DNA of 64,000 nucleotides from Pontibacter litorisediminis (GTDB lineage: Bacteria > Bacteroidota > Bacteroidia > Cytophagales > Hymenobacteraceae). The notes below the pieces were generated by a model. It was not told the origin of the DNA. It did no database searches and saw only the letters and a program-made list of their open reading frames with translations. Shown piece by piece: positions 44,475-54,157 of the stretch. The stretch is from the NCBI RefSeq assembly GCF_029360645.1, contig NZ_JARDUA010000005.1:60176-124175 (forward strand), given 5' to 3'. Numbering within the stretch: the first letter of the stretch is position 1; each line of letters opens with the position of its first letter. The translations under genes were made by a program, and so were the position numbers.

Positions 44475-45242
44475 ATGATATTATACACCTTAAAGCAGGC
44501 GCTCCTTATTTGTCTATTTTTGCAAATAGGGAGTGTTTTTTTTGTGACGGACGTAAGAGGGCAAGGCAACCAGCCGGTTACTACCTCTGAGATTGGCGTG
44601 GGTATTGGCGGGGCGAACTACAAGGGAGAGATCTCTCCCAACTACCGCTTGCTGAACAACCAGCCTGCCATCACTTTATTTTACCGCCGGGACCTGTCGA
44701 ATGCCATTACACTGCGCGGAGGCTTGATGGGAAGCCACCGCATTATAGATGACAACACCTTCAGCGATGAAGCCTTTGATGATAGGCCGCTCCACGCGTA
44801 CCGCCAGGCAGACCTTCGCCTGAGCCTGTTGGAGCTGTCAGGAGTGGTGGAGTATAACTTCCTGGATTATTATGACCGCAGCCAAAGCCCTCGCCTGTCT
44901 CCCTACCTGTTTGTCGGTATAGCGGGTTTGCTGTACAATAAGCGCCTGGACTTCAACGGCAGCCCGGAGCGGGAGTTTGACACTGATATAACCGCAGCGA
45001 TACCTTTTGGGGTGGGGCTGAAGTTTGCCCTGAGCACTCACTGGAACCTTGGCCTTGAGTTTGGGGCCAGAAAAACCTTCACAGACAAGATAGACCATCT
45101 GTACTCCCCCGAATTTTCGGAGAACCTGGCTAACCCACACAATAAAGACTGGTACTTCTACAACGGCATCAGCATTTCTTATACTTTTTACCGCTATAAT
45201 TGCCCCCCAATCTACAAGAACAAGCCGGGCCTCTTAGATTAA
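44475..45242 (+). CDS. DUF6089 outer-membrane beta-barrel protein 2
   Basis: A 255-residue homologue of the previous gene: signal peptide, SEIGVGIGGANYKGEISPNY, then AIPFGVGLKFALSTHWNLGLEFGARKTFTDKIDHL, which lines up closely with the other copy. It lacks the loop expansion of copy 1. Both belong to the envelope cluster ahead of uppS and bamA. Confidence 0.78.
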   Translation: MILYTLKQALLICLFLQIGSVFFVTDVRGQGNQPVTTSEIGVGIGGANYKGEISPNYRLLNNQPAITLFYRRDLSNAITLRGGLMGSHRIIDDNTFSDEAFDDRPLHAYRQADLRLSLLELSGVVEYNFLDYYDRSQSPRLSPYLFVGIAGLLYNKRLDFNGSPEREFDTDITAAIPFGVGLKFALSTHWNLGLEFGARKTFTDKIDHLYSPEFSENLANPHNKDWYFYNGISISYTFYRYNCPPIYKNKPGLLD

Positions 45243-45301
45243 ATCGCAATCATTCATGAATTTCTCTTGCTTTTTGTAACTTGCAAGGAAATTGTGTTTT
45301 A

Positions 45302-46045
45302 ATGAATCTGAAGGAGAAAGTAGACTTAGGCAATTTACCAAGGCACATAGCCGTTATCATGGACGGTAACGGGCGTTGGGCGAAGAGAAGGGGCGGCTTA
45401 CGGATCTTTGGGCATCAGAATGCCATTAAAGCGGTGCGCGATACTGTGGAGGGAGCTGCAGAGTTAGGTGTGGAGTACCTGACGCTCTATGCCTTTTCCA
45501 CCGAGAACTGGTCGCGCCCTGCAGAGGAAGTGTCAGCGCTGATGACGCTGCTTGTCTCCACTATCCGCAAAGAGACCGCCACGCTCAACAAAAACAACAT
45601 TCGCCTTCAAACCATTGGCAACACCGCCACGCTTCCCAAAGCCTGCCAACGCGAGTTGATGGAGGCTGTTGAGATAACGAAGGGCAACAGCCGCATGACG
45701 CTGGTACTGGCGCTAAGCTACAGTGGCCGCTGGGACATCACGCAGGCCGTGCAACGCATTGCCGCTGAGGTGGGTCGTGGAAGTATGAACGCTGATGAAA
45801 TAAACGAAGCCACCATTGCCAGCCACCTTTCCACGGCAGGCATACCTGACCCGGAACTGCTGATCAGGACTAGCGGGGAGCAGCGCATCAGCAATTTCCT
45901 GCTTTGGCAATTAGCTTATACTGAGTTATACATCACAGAGTTGCTATGGCCTGATTTCAGGAAAGAGCATCTGTATGAGGCAATATTAGCTTACCAGAGC
46001 CGTGAGCGCCGCTTCGGTAAGACAAGTGAACAACTAACAAAGTGA
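45302..46045 (+). CDS. uppS: Isoprenyl (undecaprenyl) diphosphate synthase
   Basis: Builds the C55 lipid carrier for peptidoglycan and other envelope polymers. From ATG at 45302 the protein has 247 residues; a TTG at 45281 is in frame but unlikely. IAVIMDGNGRWAKRRG holds the catalytic D21, and the C-terminal IPDPELLIRTSGEQRISNFLLWQ is the second signature. Its stop overlaps a possible GTG of bamA. Confidence 0.95.
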   Translation: MNLKEKVDLGNLPRHIAVIMDGNGRWAKRRGGLRIFGHQNAIKAVRDTVEGAAELGVEYLTLYAFSTENWSRPAEEVSALMTLLVSTIRKETATLNKNNIRLQTIGNTATLPKACQRELMEAVEITKGNSRMTLVLALSYSGRWDITQAVQRIAAEVGRGSMNADEINEATIASHLSTAGIPDPELLIRTSGEQRISNFLLWQLAYTELYITELLWPDFRKEHLYEAILAYQSRERRFGKTSEQLTK

Positions 46046-46056
46046 TAAACACACAA

Positions 46057-48591
46057 ATGATTAGATGCATCTGGGTGCTTGTGTTTCTGCTAACGGCAGG
46101 CACGGCCTCTTCCCAAGTACTAAACAGACCTGCCCAGTCGTCTCCGATAGATTACCAGCAGCCGCGCCAGTACCGCATTGGTGAGATAAAGGTGAGTGGC
46201 TATAAGTTTCTGGACCCTATCGCCCTTACCTCCCTAACCGGCTTGAAAGAGGGCGACATGATCACGGTGCCAGGAGAAGACATCAGCCGGGCTATTCAGA
46301 ACCTGTGGGACCAAGGTATTCTGGGGGACGTGGACGTAGCTGCGCGCACGGAGGGGGATGTGATTTTCCTGACCTTTAACCTGACAGAGCGCCCGCGCCT
46401 ATCCAATTTCCGTTTCTCCGGCATAAACAAGTCGCAGGCAGAGGCACTGCGCGATAAGGTGCCGCTGCAGAAGGGGCGTATTGTGACAGATGCCGTGTTG
46501 AACAGTACCCGCAACGTGGTGCGCGAGTACTACGTGGACAAAAGCTTCCTCAACGTGAAGGTGAATATCACCCAGCGGCCGGACTCTGTGCTTCCGAACA
46601 GCGTGGTGCTGAATATCCATGTGGATAAAGGCGACAAAGTGAAGGTTGGCGATATTGAATTTGTTGGGAACGAGGCCTTCAAGGACAAGAAGCTGCAGCG
46701 CCAGCTCAAGAACACCAAAGAGAAGCGCTTCTATAAGATTTTTACCTCCTCTAAGTTTAACCGCACTAAGTTTGAAGAGGACAAAGAGGCCCTGATCACC
46801 TTCTACAACAGCCAGGGCTACCGTGACGCCACCATTGTGTCTGATTCTGTTTACCGCATCAGCGACGATCGCTTAGGCATACAAATCACCGTGGATGAAG
46901 GCCAGCAGTACTTCTACCGCAATATCAACTGGACAGGCAACTACCTCTACGATGACGACTACCTGGCACGTGTGCTAGGCATAAGCAAAGGCGACGTGTA
47001 CGACCAGGTAGAGCTGGAGAAGCGACTGACTTACAATCCAGCCGGTGTAGACGTATCCGCGCTTTACCAAAACGACGGCTACCTGTTCTCCAGTATTACC
47101 CCGGTGGAAGTGCGCGTGGACGGTGACTCCATCGACCTGGAGATGCGTGTGCAGGAAGGCCCGCAGGCTACCATCAATAAGATCCTGATTTCCGGCAACG
47201 ACAAGACAAGCGACCATGTAATTCTGCGTGAGATTAGAACCTTGCCAGGACAGAAGTATAGCCGCGATGACTTGATCAGAACCAGAAACGAGCTGGCAGC
47301 CCTTGGCTACTTCGATCCCGAAACCATCGGCCTGAACCCGATACCAAACCCAGCTGACGGTACAGTGGATATCGCCTATAGCGTGACTGAGCGACCGAAT
47401 GACCAGATTAGCTTATCCGGTGGTTGGGGTGGACCCATTGGTGCTGTGGGTACCGTAGGCCTTTCGCTGAACAACTTCTCTACGCGTAAGATGCTGGACC
47501 TATCGGAGTGGAAGCCTATCCCTACAGGTGACGGGCAGCGCCTCTCGCTGAACGTGCAGGCAAACGGTAAAGCCTACCAATCTTACTCCTTCTCGTTTAC
47601 TGAGCCGTGGCTGGGAGGCCGTAAACCAAACTCGCTTACTGTAAGCTTGTACAAAACAATTTACAGAAGAGACCCAAGGCTGTATAACCCTTACATTCAG
47701 GTTGAGAACGAGAATGAGTTGAGCCGGCTGAATGTGGATGGTGCCTCTATTAGCTTAGGCCGCCGATTAAACTGGCCTGACAACTATTTTTACATGAACC
47801 ACTCGCTGTCTTACAGTCGCTACACCCTTAAGGACTACGGACTATTTAGCGTGGTAGAGGATGGTAAATTGACAACCTTTGATAACGGTATATCTAACAG
47901 TATATCCATTGTAAATACGTTGGGCCGCTCGAGCATAGATAACCCTACCTTTCCTAGGCGTGGTTCTACTTTTTCGCTTAGCGTAAACCTGACACCGCCT
48001 TACTCACTGTTCTCTGACCGCAAAGACAAGTTTGAGTATATTGAATTTAATAAATGGATGTTTGACGCCTCCTACTTTATAAATGTGGCAGGGAATTTGG
48101 TGTTCAACACAAGAGCGCACTTCGGATTTGTTGGTACCTATAGCAATGATGAGGAAGTAGGACCTTTCGAGCGCTTTAGAATGGGTGGTTCGGGCCTAGG
48201 CGGCGGTAACGTGTTTGTGGGGACGGAGTATATCGGCCTTCGCGGCTATGATGATGAAACGGTAGTTAACACCCGCAATGACTTAGCCTTATTGAACTCT
48301 GGAGGTATAGCCTACAACAAGTTTGTGTTTGAGGCGCGTCAGCTGATCTCCCCGAACCCAGCCGCCACTATTTATGGCCTGGCTTTTGTAGAGGCTGGTA
48401 ATAACTTCGGTAGCTACAAGAACTACAATCCATTTAAGCTTTACCGCTCAGGGGGTGTAGGTGTTCGAATTTTCATGGCTGCCTTTGGCTTGCTAGGCTT
48501 TGACTATGCCTGGAGGCTGGATGATCTGCCGGGCAGACCTAATGACAAGCGAGGCATGTTCCACTTCATCATTGGCCAGCAGATACGCTAA
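46057..48591 (+). CDS. bamA: Outer-membrane protein assembly factor BamA
   Basis: The central Omp85 insertase. From ATG at 46057, which gives a proper signal peptide (MIRCIWVLVFLLTAGTASS), it has 844 residues; a GTG at 46042 would overlap uppS. Five POTRA-type repeats span about 40-430 (IGEIKVSGYKFLDPIALTSL; VKVGDIEFVGNEAFKDKKL; ATINKILISGNDKTSDHVI). The barrel follows, with the IGLRGYDDE loop motif and a C-terminal strand MFHFIIGQQIR. No AAGTATAA copy was seen in it. Confidence 0.96.
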   Translation: MIRCIWVLVFLLTAGTASSQVLNRPAQSSPIDYQQPRQYRIGEIKVSGYKFLDPIALTSLTGLKEGDMITVPGEDISRAIQNLWDQGILGDVDVAARTEGDVIFLTFNLTERPRLSNFRFSGINKSQAEALRDKVPLQKGRIVTDAVLNSTRNVVREYYVDKSFLNVKVNITQRPDSVLPNSVVLNIHVDKGDKVKVGDIEFVGNEAFKDKKLQRQLKNTKEKRFYKIFTSSKFNRTKFEEDKEALITFYNSQGYRDATIVSDSVYRISDDRLGIQITVDEGQQYFYRNINWTGNYLYDDDYLARVLGISKGDVYDQVELEKRLTYNPAGVDVSALYQNDGYLFSSITPVEVRVDGDSIDLEMRVQEGPQATINKILISGNDKTSDHVILREIRTLPGQKYSRDDLIRTRNELAALGYFDPETIGLNPIPNPADGTVDIAYSVTERPNDQISLSGGWGGPIGAVGTVGLSLNNFSTRKMLDLSEWKPIPTGDGQRLSLNVQANGKAYQSYSFSFTEPWLGGRKPNSLTVSLYKTIYRRDPRLYNPYIQVENENELSRLNVDGASISLGRRLNWPDNYFYMNHSLSYSRYTLKDYGLFSVVEDGKLTTFDNGISNSISIVNTLGRSSIDNPTFPRRGSTFSLSVNLTPPYSLFSDRKDKFEYIEFNKWMFDASYFINVAGNLVFNTRAHFGFVGTYSNDEEVGPFERFRMGGSGLGGGNVFVGTEYIGLRGYDDETVVNTRNDLALLNSGGIAYNKFVFEARQLISPNPAATIYGLAFVEAGNNFGSYKNYNPFKLYRSGGVGVRIFMAAFGLLGFDYAWRLDDLPGRPNDKRGMFHFIIGQQIR

Positions 48592-48609
48592 AATCAGAAA
48601 TGAATTAGT

Positions 48610-49272
48610 ATGAAAAAGTTTTTGTTCATCTTTTTAGCAGGCTTTTTGCTGGCGTCTGTTTCGCAAGCTCAGAAGATTGGCTATATTGACTCGAACTTCA
48701 TTTTGAGCAAGATGCCAGCCTTCAACAAAGTGCAGCAGGAGATGGACAAGTATGCCGAGGCCTGGCAACGCGAGATAGAGCAGCTACAGCAGCAGGCTGA
48801 TAAGCTAAAGCAGGATTACAAGGCTGAGGAGGTGCTGCTCACCGAGCAGATGAAGCAGAAACGTCAGGCCGAGATCGCCAAGAAAGAGAACGAGCTGCGC
48901 GAGTACCAGCAGAAGGTTTTTGGCTACGAAGGCATGATGTTTAAGCGTCGCCAGGAACTGATGCGCCCTATACAGGATGAGGTGTTTGAGGCGGTGGAAA
49001 AAGTCTCCAAAGCCCGCGGTGTCCAGATCATGTTTGATAAGTCTGGCGACCTGGTGATGATCTACACAAACCCGGTGCACGATTACACGGAGTATGTGCT
49101 GGAGGAACTGGGGCTTGCCTCTGATAGAAAGAACATGCCTGGCGCCCAGCCAGCGGATGCCATCGTGGATGACCCTGCGAACTTGCCCGAGGTAGGGGAA
49201 GAGCAACAGGGGCAGGAGCCACAGCAGGAGCAGCCTGCCAAAAGAAATACAAAGAAGAAGTCTAACAACTAA
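48610..49272 (+). CDS. OmpH/Skp-family periplasmic chaperone 1
   Basis: A 220-residue protein with signal peptide to SQAQ (about residue 20). The Skp pattern follows: KIGYIDSNFILSKMP, a long charged coiled coil (about 45-115) and GVQIMFDKSGDLVMIYTNPVHDYTEYVLEELG. The Gln/Glu/Lys-rich tail is low complexity. It holds unfolded outer-membrane proteins for BamA, encoded 18 bp upstream. Confidence 0.88.
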   Translation: MKKFLFIFLAGFLLASVSQAQKIGYIDSNFILSKMPAFNKVQQEMDKYAEAWQREIEQLQQQADKLKQDYKAEEVLLTEQMKQKRQAEIAKKENELREYQQKVFGYEGMMFKRRQELMRPIQDEVFEAVEKVSKARGVQIMFDKSGDLVMIYTNPVHDYTEYVLEELGLASDRKNMPGAQPADAIVDDPANLPEVGEEQQGQEPQQEQPAKRNTKKKSNN

Positions 49273-49304
49273 ACAACCTGAATACTTATTAACCAACCCA
49301 ACCA

Positions 49305-49916
49305 ATGATGAACAAGATTAAACTTTTAGTAGCAGCGTTCTTTCTGATCAGCTTTGCGTCTATAGCCCAGAGCAATGACCAGCCGCTTAAAATTGGTTAT
49401 ACAAACGTAGAGTATATCCTGCTGCAGATGCCAGAAAGCAAGCAGATAGAGTCTCAGCTGAAAGACCATAGCACACAGTTGGAGAACCAGCTGAAAGGTA
49501 AGTATGCAGAGTATGAAGGCAAGCTGCAGGCTTATGAAAAGGGGGCTGCCACTATGGATGCCACCATCCGTGAAGACAAGGAGAAAGAGCTGATGAACCT
49601 GAACAACTCTATCCAGGAGTTCCAGCGTAACGCTCAGATGTCGCTGCAGCAGAAAGAGAAGTCACTTGTTGACCCTATCATCACCAAGATCGACAAAGCT
49701 ATCAAAGATGTGGCCAAGGAGAATGGTTATACTTATGTGATAAGCAACCAGGCGCTGCTTGCCGGCCCAGAAGATGGCGATATCTCTCCGCTTGTGCTCA
49801 AGAAGCTAGGTGTGGATCCGGCTAAAGCCCAGCAGACACCAGAGCCAGCAGCTGCTAAGCCGGCGGCAAAGCCAGCGGCTACTCCAGCTAAGAACAACAA
49901 CAAGAAGAAAAACTAA
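49305..49916 (+). CDS. OmpH/Skp-family periplasmic chaperone 2
   Basis: A 203-residue paralogue of the preceding gene: signal peptide to about residue 21, LKIGYTNVEYILLQMPESKQIESQL, a coiled coil (about 45-120), and a closing Ala/Pro/Lys-rich tail. The start may be the second Met, one codon on. Tandem skp copies after bamA are common in Bacteroidota. A terminator follows. Confidence 0.88.
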   Translation: MMNKIKLLVAAFFLISFASIAQSNDQPLKIGYTNVEYILLQMPESKQIESQLKDHSTQLENQLKGKYAEYEGKLQAYEKGAATMDATIREDKEKELMNLNNSIQEFQRNAQMSLQQKEKSLVDPIITKIDKAIKDVAKENGYTYVISNQALLAGPEDGDISPLVLKKLGVDPAKAQQTPEPAAAKPAAKPAATPAKNNNKKKN

Positions 49917-49940
49917 GCAAGATATTTTCTATAGTTTGGG

Positions 49941-49975
49941 GAAAGCCGTTGTGTATACTGCGGCTTTCTTTTTTT
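49941..49975 (+). terminator. Terminator after the ompH pair
   Basis: Stem GAAAGCCG / CGGCTTTC with a 12-base loop and a run of seven or more T. Confidence 0.8.
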
Positions 49976-49994
49976 GTACCTGTAAGTATAAACC

Positions 49995-51032
49995 GTGGTA
50001 GAATATACAGAAACAGAGGGCACTGAAGACTCAGATGAACTATACGAGCACCACCGCATTGTAGTGGACAAGGGGCAGGCGTTGCTGCGCGTGGATAAGT
50101 TCCTGATGGACCGACTGCCAAACGTGACAAGGAATAAGCTGCAGAGCGCCATTCGCTCAGAGTCGGTGCAGGTAAACGAAAAGCCTGTAAAGGTAAGCTA
50201 TAAGGTAAAGCCGCTGGACGTGATTACCGTTACGTTGGCTGAGCCGCCTCGCGAAACCGACATCGTGCCGGAAAACATCCCTTTGGATATAGTGTATGAG
50301 GACGAGGAGTTGCTGCTGGTAAACAAGCCTGCCGGCATGGTCGTGCATCCGGCTTATAATAACTGGAGCGGCACGCTGGTGAATGCCTTGACCTACCACT
50401 TACAAAATCTTCCAACACACCGAAACGGGGAGGGGAGACCCGGTCTCGTGCACCGCATTGATAAAGATACCTCAGGCCTGCTAGTAATTGCCAAGTCTGA
50501 TTACAGCATGGCTTACCTGGCCAAGCAGTTTTTTGACCATAGCATTGAGCGGACTTACTATGCCTTGGTGTGGGGCGTGCCAAAGGCGCAGGAGGGAACT
50601 ATTACAGGCCACGTGGGCCGCAGTGCCAAAGACAGGAAGATTATGGCCGTCTACCCTGCCGGGGATTACGGGAAGCACGCCGTGACGCATTATAAGGTGC
50701 TCCGCAGCTTTAAGTACGTGGCACTGGTGCAGTGTAACCTGGAGACGGGCAGGACACACCAGATACGGGCGCACATGAAGCACCTGGGGCATCCGCTTTT
50801 CTCCGACGCTACCTACGGCGGCGACAAGATACTCTACGGCAACCCAACCGGAAGCTATAAATCGTTCGTAGAAAATGCCTTCAAGGTTATACCGAGGCAG
50901 GCGCTGCATGCCAAATCGCTAGGCTTTATCCATCCAACCACCAAGGAGCTGCTGCAGTTTAACTCAGACCTCCCAGAGGATTTTAAGGCAGTGCTGGAGA
51001 AGTGGGAGCTGTACGAGGAGCCTGTGGTGTAG
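49995..51032 (+). CDS. RluA/RluD-family pseudouridine synthase
   Basis: Converts specific uridines of large ribosomal RNA to pseudouridine. The 345-residue protein has an N-terminal S4 RNA-binding domain (about 28-80), the catalytic HRIDKDTSG with D156, and GRTHQIRAHMKHLGHPLFSD. The length and S4 domain favour RluD. The start is GTG at 49995, right after an AAGTATAA copy (about 49984), and no ATG fits nearby. Confidence 0.92.
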   Translation: MVEYTETEGTEDSDELYEHHRIVVDKGQALLRVDKFLMDRLPNVTRNKLQSAIRSESVQVNEKPVKVSYKVKPLDVITVTLAEPPRETDIVPENIPLDIVYEDEELLLVNKPAGMVVHPAYNNWSGTLVNALTYHLQNLPTHRNGEGRPGLVHRIDKDTSGLLVIAKSDYSMAYLAKQFFDHSIERTYYALVWGVPKAQEGTITGHVGRSAKDRKIMAVYPAGDYGKHAVTHYKVLRSFKYVALVQCNLETGRTHQIRAHMKHLGHPLFSDATYGGDKILYGNPTGSYKSFVENAFKVIPRQALHAKSLGFIHPTTKELLQFNSDLPEDFKAVLEKWELYEEPVV

Positions 51033-51116
51033 CCGAAGCTTGTATGGGGAAGTAGCTCATCTAGTAAGCCTATACCTTGGCGCAGGAGGCATACCTGTAA
51101 AAAACGGCCCAAGCGT

Positions 51117-51161
51117 TAAAATAGAAAGCCCGCTACTAACAGTAGCGGGCTTTCTATTTTA
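51117..51161. terminator. Bidirectional terminator between rluD-like and TPR genes
   Basis: Near-perfect stem TAAAATAGAAAGCCCGCTAC and its complement, loop about AAC, with T/A runs at both ends. It ends both convergent genes. Confidence 0.93.
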
Positions 51162-51178
51162 TTCATCAAGAAGTGTGA

Positions 51179-52825
51179 TTATTTCTTCTTTCTAGGAGTC
51201 TTAGAGATTTCCTTCAGAGCGGCTTCTGCCTGTGGGTTGCTAGGGTCCAAGTTTCTTACCTCTGTCCAGTATTTCACAGCGTTATCGCGCTCGCCTTTGA
51301 TATAGTAGTAGTAACCCAGGTAGGAGTTTGCCTCAATCAGGTCACGCTTATACTTATCCTTCTCGTTGCTGGTTTTCTCGATAAACTGCTCATAGTATGG
51401 CTTCGCTAAGCCTTTCTCCGTTTCCGGGTCCTGGCTGGCGTTAGCGCGGGCTCTCCACAGGTAACCGTAGGCATAATCTGCGTTAGCCTCCGTTACTTTG
51501 GAATACGTCTCGTCAGCCTTTTTGTAGAACTCATTGGCTTTTTCAGTGTTGCCATTCTTTGCACTCTCTTCACCGGCCATCATGTAGATCTGGCCCATGT
51601 AGTAATAATCAGAGTTGCTAGGCGATACGTTTTCACGCTTGCGCTCATACGCTTCGATGGCCTTGTCATACTGGCCGCTGCGGGCATAAGCGTTGGCTAG
51701 CTCAGCATAAAGCTCCACGTTGGCACTGTTCATTGCTAACGCTTTCTCCAGGTTCTGAATAGCTTTTTGGTGCTGGTTGTTCTTGGAGAGGATACGGCCA
51801 TAGTACTCGTAGTCCTCTGCGATCAGCTTGTTCGGATCAGCCTTCTGCATGTGCGTTTCGATGGCTGCCAATGCTTTCTCCGGCTGGCCCAGCTCCATGT
51901 ATGAATATGCTCTCAAGCGATTCATTACCATGTTTTCTGGCTGCTTCTGCAGTACCTCCTCGGCGGTCTTCAGCGCTTGCTCATAGTTCTTTGTCAGGAA
52001 CAGGAAAGAAGCATACTTTGCTTTGGTGTCCGGCGTGTTCTCTGCCATGTCCACATACTTCTGGAAGGTAGACAGCGCTTTGTCATACTGTCCGGCAAAG
52101 TAGTACAGCTCGCCCAGGTCGCGGTAAGCAGGGGCAAAATTCGGGTTGATCTCAATCGCTTTCAGGAAAGCCTGCTCTGCCTCGTTGTAGTTGCGTGAGC
52201 TGGTGTACAGCTGGCCGCGCTTCAGGTAGGCAGTGGCGTTGTTCGGATCCAACTGGATAGCTCTATCGTAGCTAGACATCGCCTGGCCACCGTTCTTAAG
52301 GTCTAGGTAAGCATCACCCAGAATCACGTTAGCGGTAGCGTCTTTGTTATCGCGCTCCAAAGACTGCTTTAGGTAATCTATACCTTTGTTTATCTGTGCC
52401 TCGGTAGCGTTAGGGGCGTTTACGTACGCCTCCCCAATCATGGCAAGCACATACGCGTCTTTTTTGCCTTTGCCCTTCAACGCTTCGGAGAAGTGCTGCT
52501 CAGCCTGCGCCTGGTTGCCTTGCTGCAAAGCCAGCTTGCCAAGACCTACATGGTTGATGTAAGACTTTTTGTTAGTCGCTATACCTTGGTTAAAGTAATA
52601 AGCGGCAGAATCTGGCTGGTTGGTGCGCAGGTAAATATCACCCAGGTTAAAGTAGGCTCTATCAGCAGTACCTTTGTTATTCAGCTGAGACTTATAAATA
52701 GATTTAGCTTCTTCATAGCGTTCCAGGTCTACGGCTCTTCTGCCTGCGTCACCTGATTGCGCAAATGCTGCAGTAGCAGGGAAGGCAGCCGCCATTAAAG
52801 CGATGTACTTCCAGTTTTTAGTCAT
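51179..52825 (-). CDS. Tetratricopeptide-repeat protein
   Basis: A 548-residue protein with signal peptide (LMAAAFPATAAFAQ, cleavage near residue 23) and at least ten TPR units (for example ADRAYFNLGDIYLRTNQPDSAAYYF, ATAYLKRGQLYTSSRNYNEAEQAFL, FAPAYRDLGELYYFAGQYDKALSTF). It ends with a basic TPRKKK. Probably a periplasmic scaffold. It is 34 bp after the PstS-like gene, on the minus-strand unit downstream of the TonB system, so an interaction with that system is plausible. Confidence 0.85.
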   Translation of the reverse strand: MTKNWKYIALMAAAFPATAAFAQSGDAGRRAVDLERYEEAKSIYKSQLNNKGTADRAYFNLGDIYLRTNQPDSAAYYFNQGIATNKKSYINHVGLGKLALQQGNQAQAEQHFSEALKGKGKKDAYVLAMIGEAYVNAPNATEAQINKGIDYLKQSLERDNKDATANVILGDAYLDLKNGGQAMSSYDRAIQLDPNNATAYLKRGQLYTSSRNYNEAEQAFLKAIEINPNFAPAYRDLGELYYFAGQYDKALSTFQKYVDMAENTPDTKAKYASFLFLTKNYEQALKTAEEVLQKQPENMVMNRLRAYSYMELGQPEKALAAIETHMQKADPNKLIAEDYEYYGRILSKNNQHQKAIQNLEKALAMNSANVELYAELANAYARSGQYDKAIEAYERKRENVSPSNSDYYYMGQIYMMAGEESAKNGNTEKANEFYKKADETYSKVTEANADYAYGYLWRARANASQDPETEKGLAKPYYEQFIEKTSNEKDKYKRDLIEANSYLGYYYYIKGERDNAVKYWTEVRNLDPSNPQAEAALKEISKTPRKKK

Positions 52826-52858
52826 CTTTTAAAAGTTTAGTTGTTTTTGTTTAGTTTC

Positions 52859-53800
52859 TTAGTCGCCTAGGCTTATCACCCTGACAGGCATTGTTGCTGG
52901 CACCAGGCCAGATTTTAGGATAAGCCGTTGGCCCTTGTCACTCGCAACATAAGATGCAAAACCTGTGCCAAGTCCTGTACGACCCTCAGTACTAATGATA
53001 TACAAATAACGGCGAAGTGGGTAAGCCTCCTGTGCAATGTATGCCTGGTAAGGCTGGTAGTACTCTTCTGTGGTAACAGGGTTTGGGTTTGTGCTGATGC
53101 CAAGCACTTTTATTTTGTCCAGGAATCCAACTACGGTAGAGTCATCAAAGTCGCTTACCCAGTTCACCCCGATCACGCCTAACGCGTTTTTGTTCTCCTC
53201 CACATAGTCTATAAGTGCTTTATGCGAGTTTGATGCAAACGTGTTTGGCGGCAGATTATTGCCGGTGATCAACGAATCCCTTACGTAACGGGCGGTGCTA
53301 GAGTTGTTGTTATCAAAAACTATGGTGATATCTCCTAGCGGGGAGTCCTTGTCCAGCTCTTTCCAGGATTTAACTTCACCATTAAAGATCCTTCTCAAAT
53401 CGTCCATGGTCAGCAGAGAATCCGGGTTCTGCTTGTTGGTGATAAGGGCAACCGCATCGATGGCTATTTTAGTGTAGCGCGGCACCCTTTTCTGCCTGTC
53501 GAACACAGCTTTTTCCTCCTGCGTCAGCTCCCTGGAAAGTATGGCTATGTGGGTGCTGTCATTCAGCAGGTCTTTTACTACCTGCCCCTCCGGCTTATAG
53601 CTGGCGTTGATGTTGGCATACTTGTAAATACCCTCAAATGTGCTTACTTCTGAGGCGATAATAGGTTGGAATGACTCATCCACACTGATGCTGATCGTGC
53701 CCGAAGTTGGCGTGTCCTGCTGCGTGGCCGGATCCCCTCCGCAACTAGCCAAGGCTATCATGCCAGCGAAAGCTGCCGTACTGATTCTCTTAATCTTCAT
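52859..53800 (-). CDS. PstS-like substrate-binding lipoprotein
   Basis: A 313-residue lipoprotein (lipobox ALASC, C20) with a periplasmic-binding fold: SGTISISVDESFQPIIASEVSTFEG, then NGEVKSWKELD and NNSSTARYVRDSLI, as in phosphate-binding PstS-type proteins. No pstCAB genes are near. In this genome it follows the ExbBD-TonB cluster, so its ligand and transport partner may differ from phosphate. The small membrane-protein gene upstream overlaps its start by 11 bases. Confidence 0.78.
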   Translation of the reverse strand: MKIKRISTAAFAGMIALASCGGDPATQQDTPTSGTISISVDESFQPIIASEVSTFEGIYKYANINASYKPEGQVVKDLLNDSTHIAILSRELTQEEKAVFDRQKRVPRYTKIAIDAVALITNKQNPDSLLTMDDLRRIFNGEVKSWKELDKDSPLGDITIVFDNNNSSTARYVRDSLITGNNLPPNTFASNSHKALIDYVEENKNALGVIGVNWVSDFDDSTVVGFLDKIKVLGISTNPNPVTTEEYYQPYQAYIAQEAYPLRRYLYIISTEGRTGLGTGFASYVASDKGQRLILKSGLVPATMPVRVISLGD

Positions 53801-54047
53801 ATCGGTTTCGGTTAGAACGCGTGCTATTGTAAACTCTTACAAATCTAACTATTCCATATAAGATAAGGATTCCGCCCAGGGCATACTTCATCGTTTCCGG
53901 CATGTCCAGGTTTAGGCTGTCCCCGGCGAAAAGAATGAAGATGCCCATGGCCACATAGAGCAGCGTCATGATAATGCCAAAGATGCGGGCAAATTTTGTA
54001 AACACACTTTGCTGCGATTTATCGTTGTCTCTCCGGGGTCTTATCAT
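53790..54047 (-). CDS. Small membrane protein with two membrane segments
   Basis: An 85-residue protein: basic N-terminus (RPRRDNDKSQ), membrane segments at about 22-42 and 53-70, and a basic tail NSTRSNRNRYED. No family recognised. It overlaps the PstS-like gene and starts the unit that ends with the TPR gene. Confidence 0.65.
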   Translation of the reverse strand: MIRPRRDNDKSQQSVFTKFARIFGIIMTLLYVAMGIFILFAGDSLNLDMPETMKYALGGILILYGIVRFVRVYNSTRSNRNRYED

Positions 54048-54089
54048 GTGTGGCTTTCGTTTTAACCCTTAAAAATAACCCTATTGCTT

Positions 54090-54139
54090 AAAAAAAGAAA
54101 GCAGAAGCTAACAAAACTACGCTGCTGCTTCTGCTTTCT
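54090..54139 (-). terminator. Terminator after the second tonB
   Basis: Minus-strand stem AGAAAGCAGAAGC / GCTTCTGCTTTCT followed by TTTTTTT. It separates tonB from the membrane protein/PstS/TPR unit. Confidence 0.85.
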
Positions 54140-54157
54140 GTAACCATTTTGGATCCT

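Noticed and set aside
52859..53800. True phosphate-transport role for the PstS-like protein
   Set aside because: No pstC, pstA, pstB or phoU genes nearby and the setting is a TonB cluster, so only the binding fold is called.
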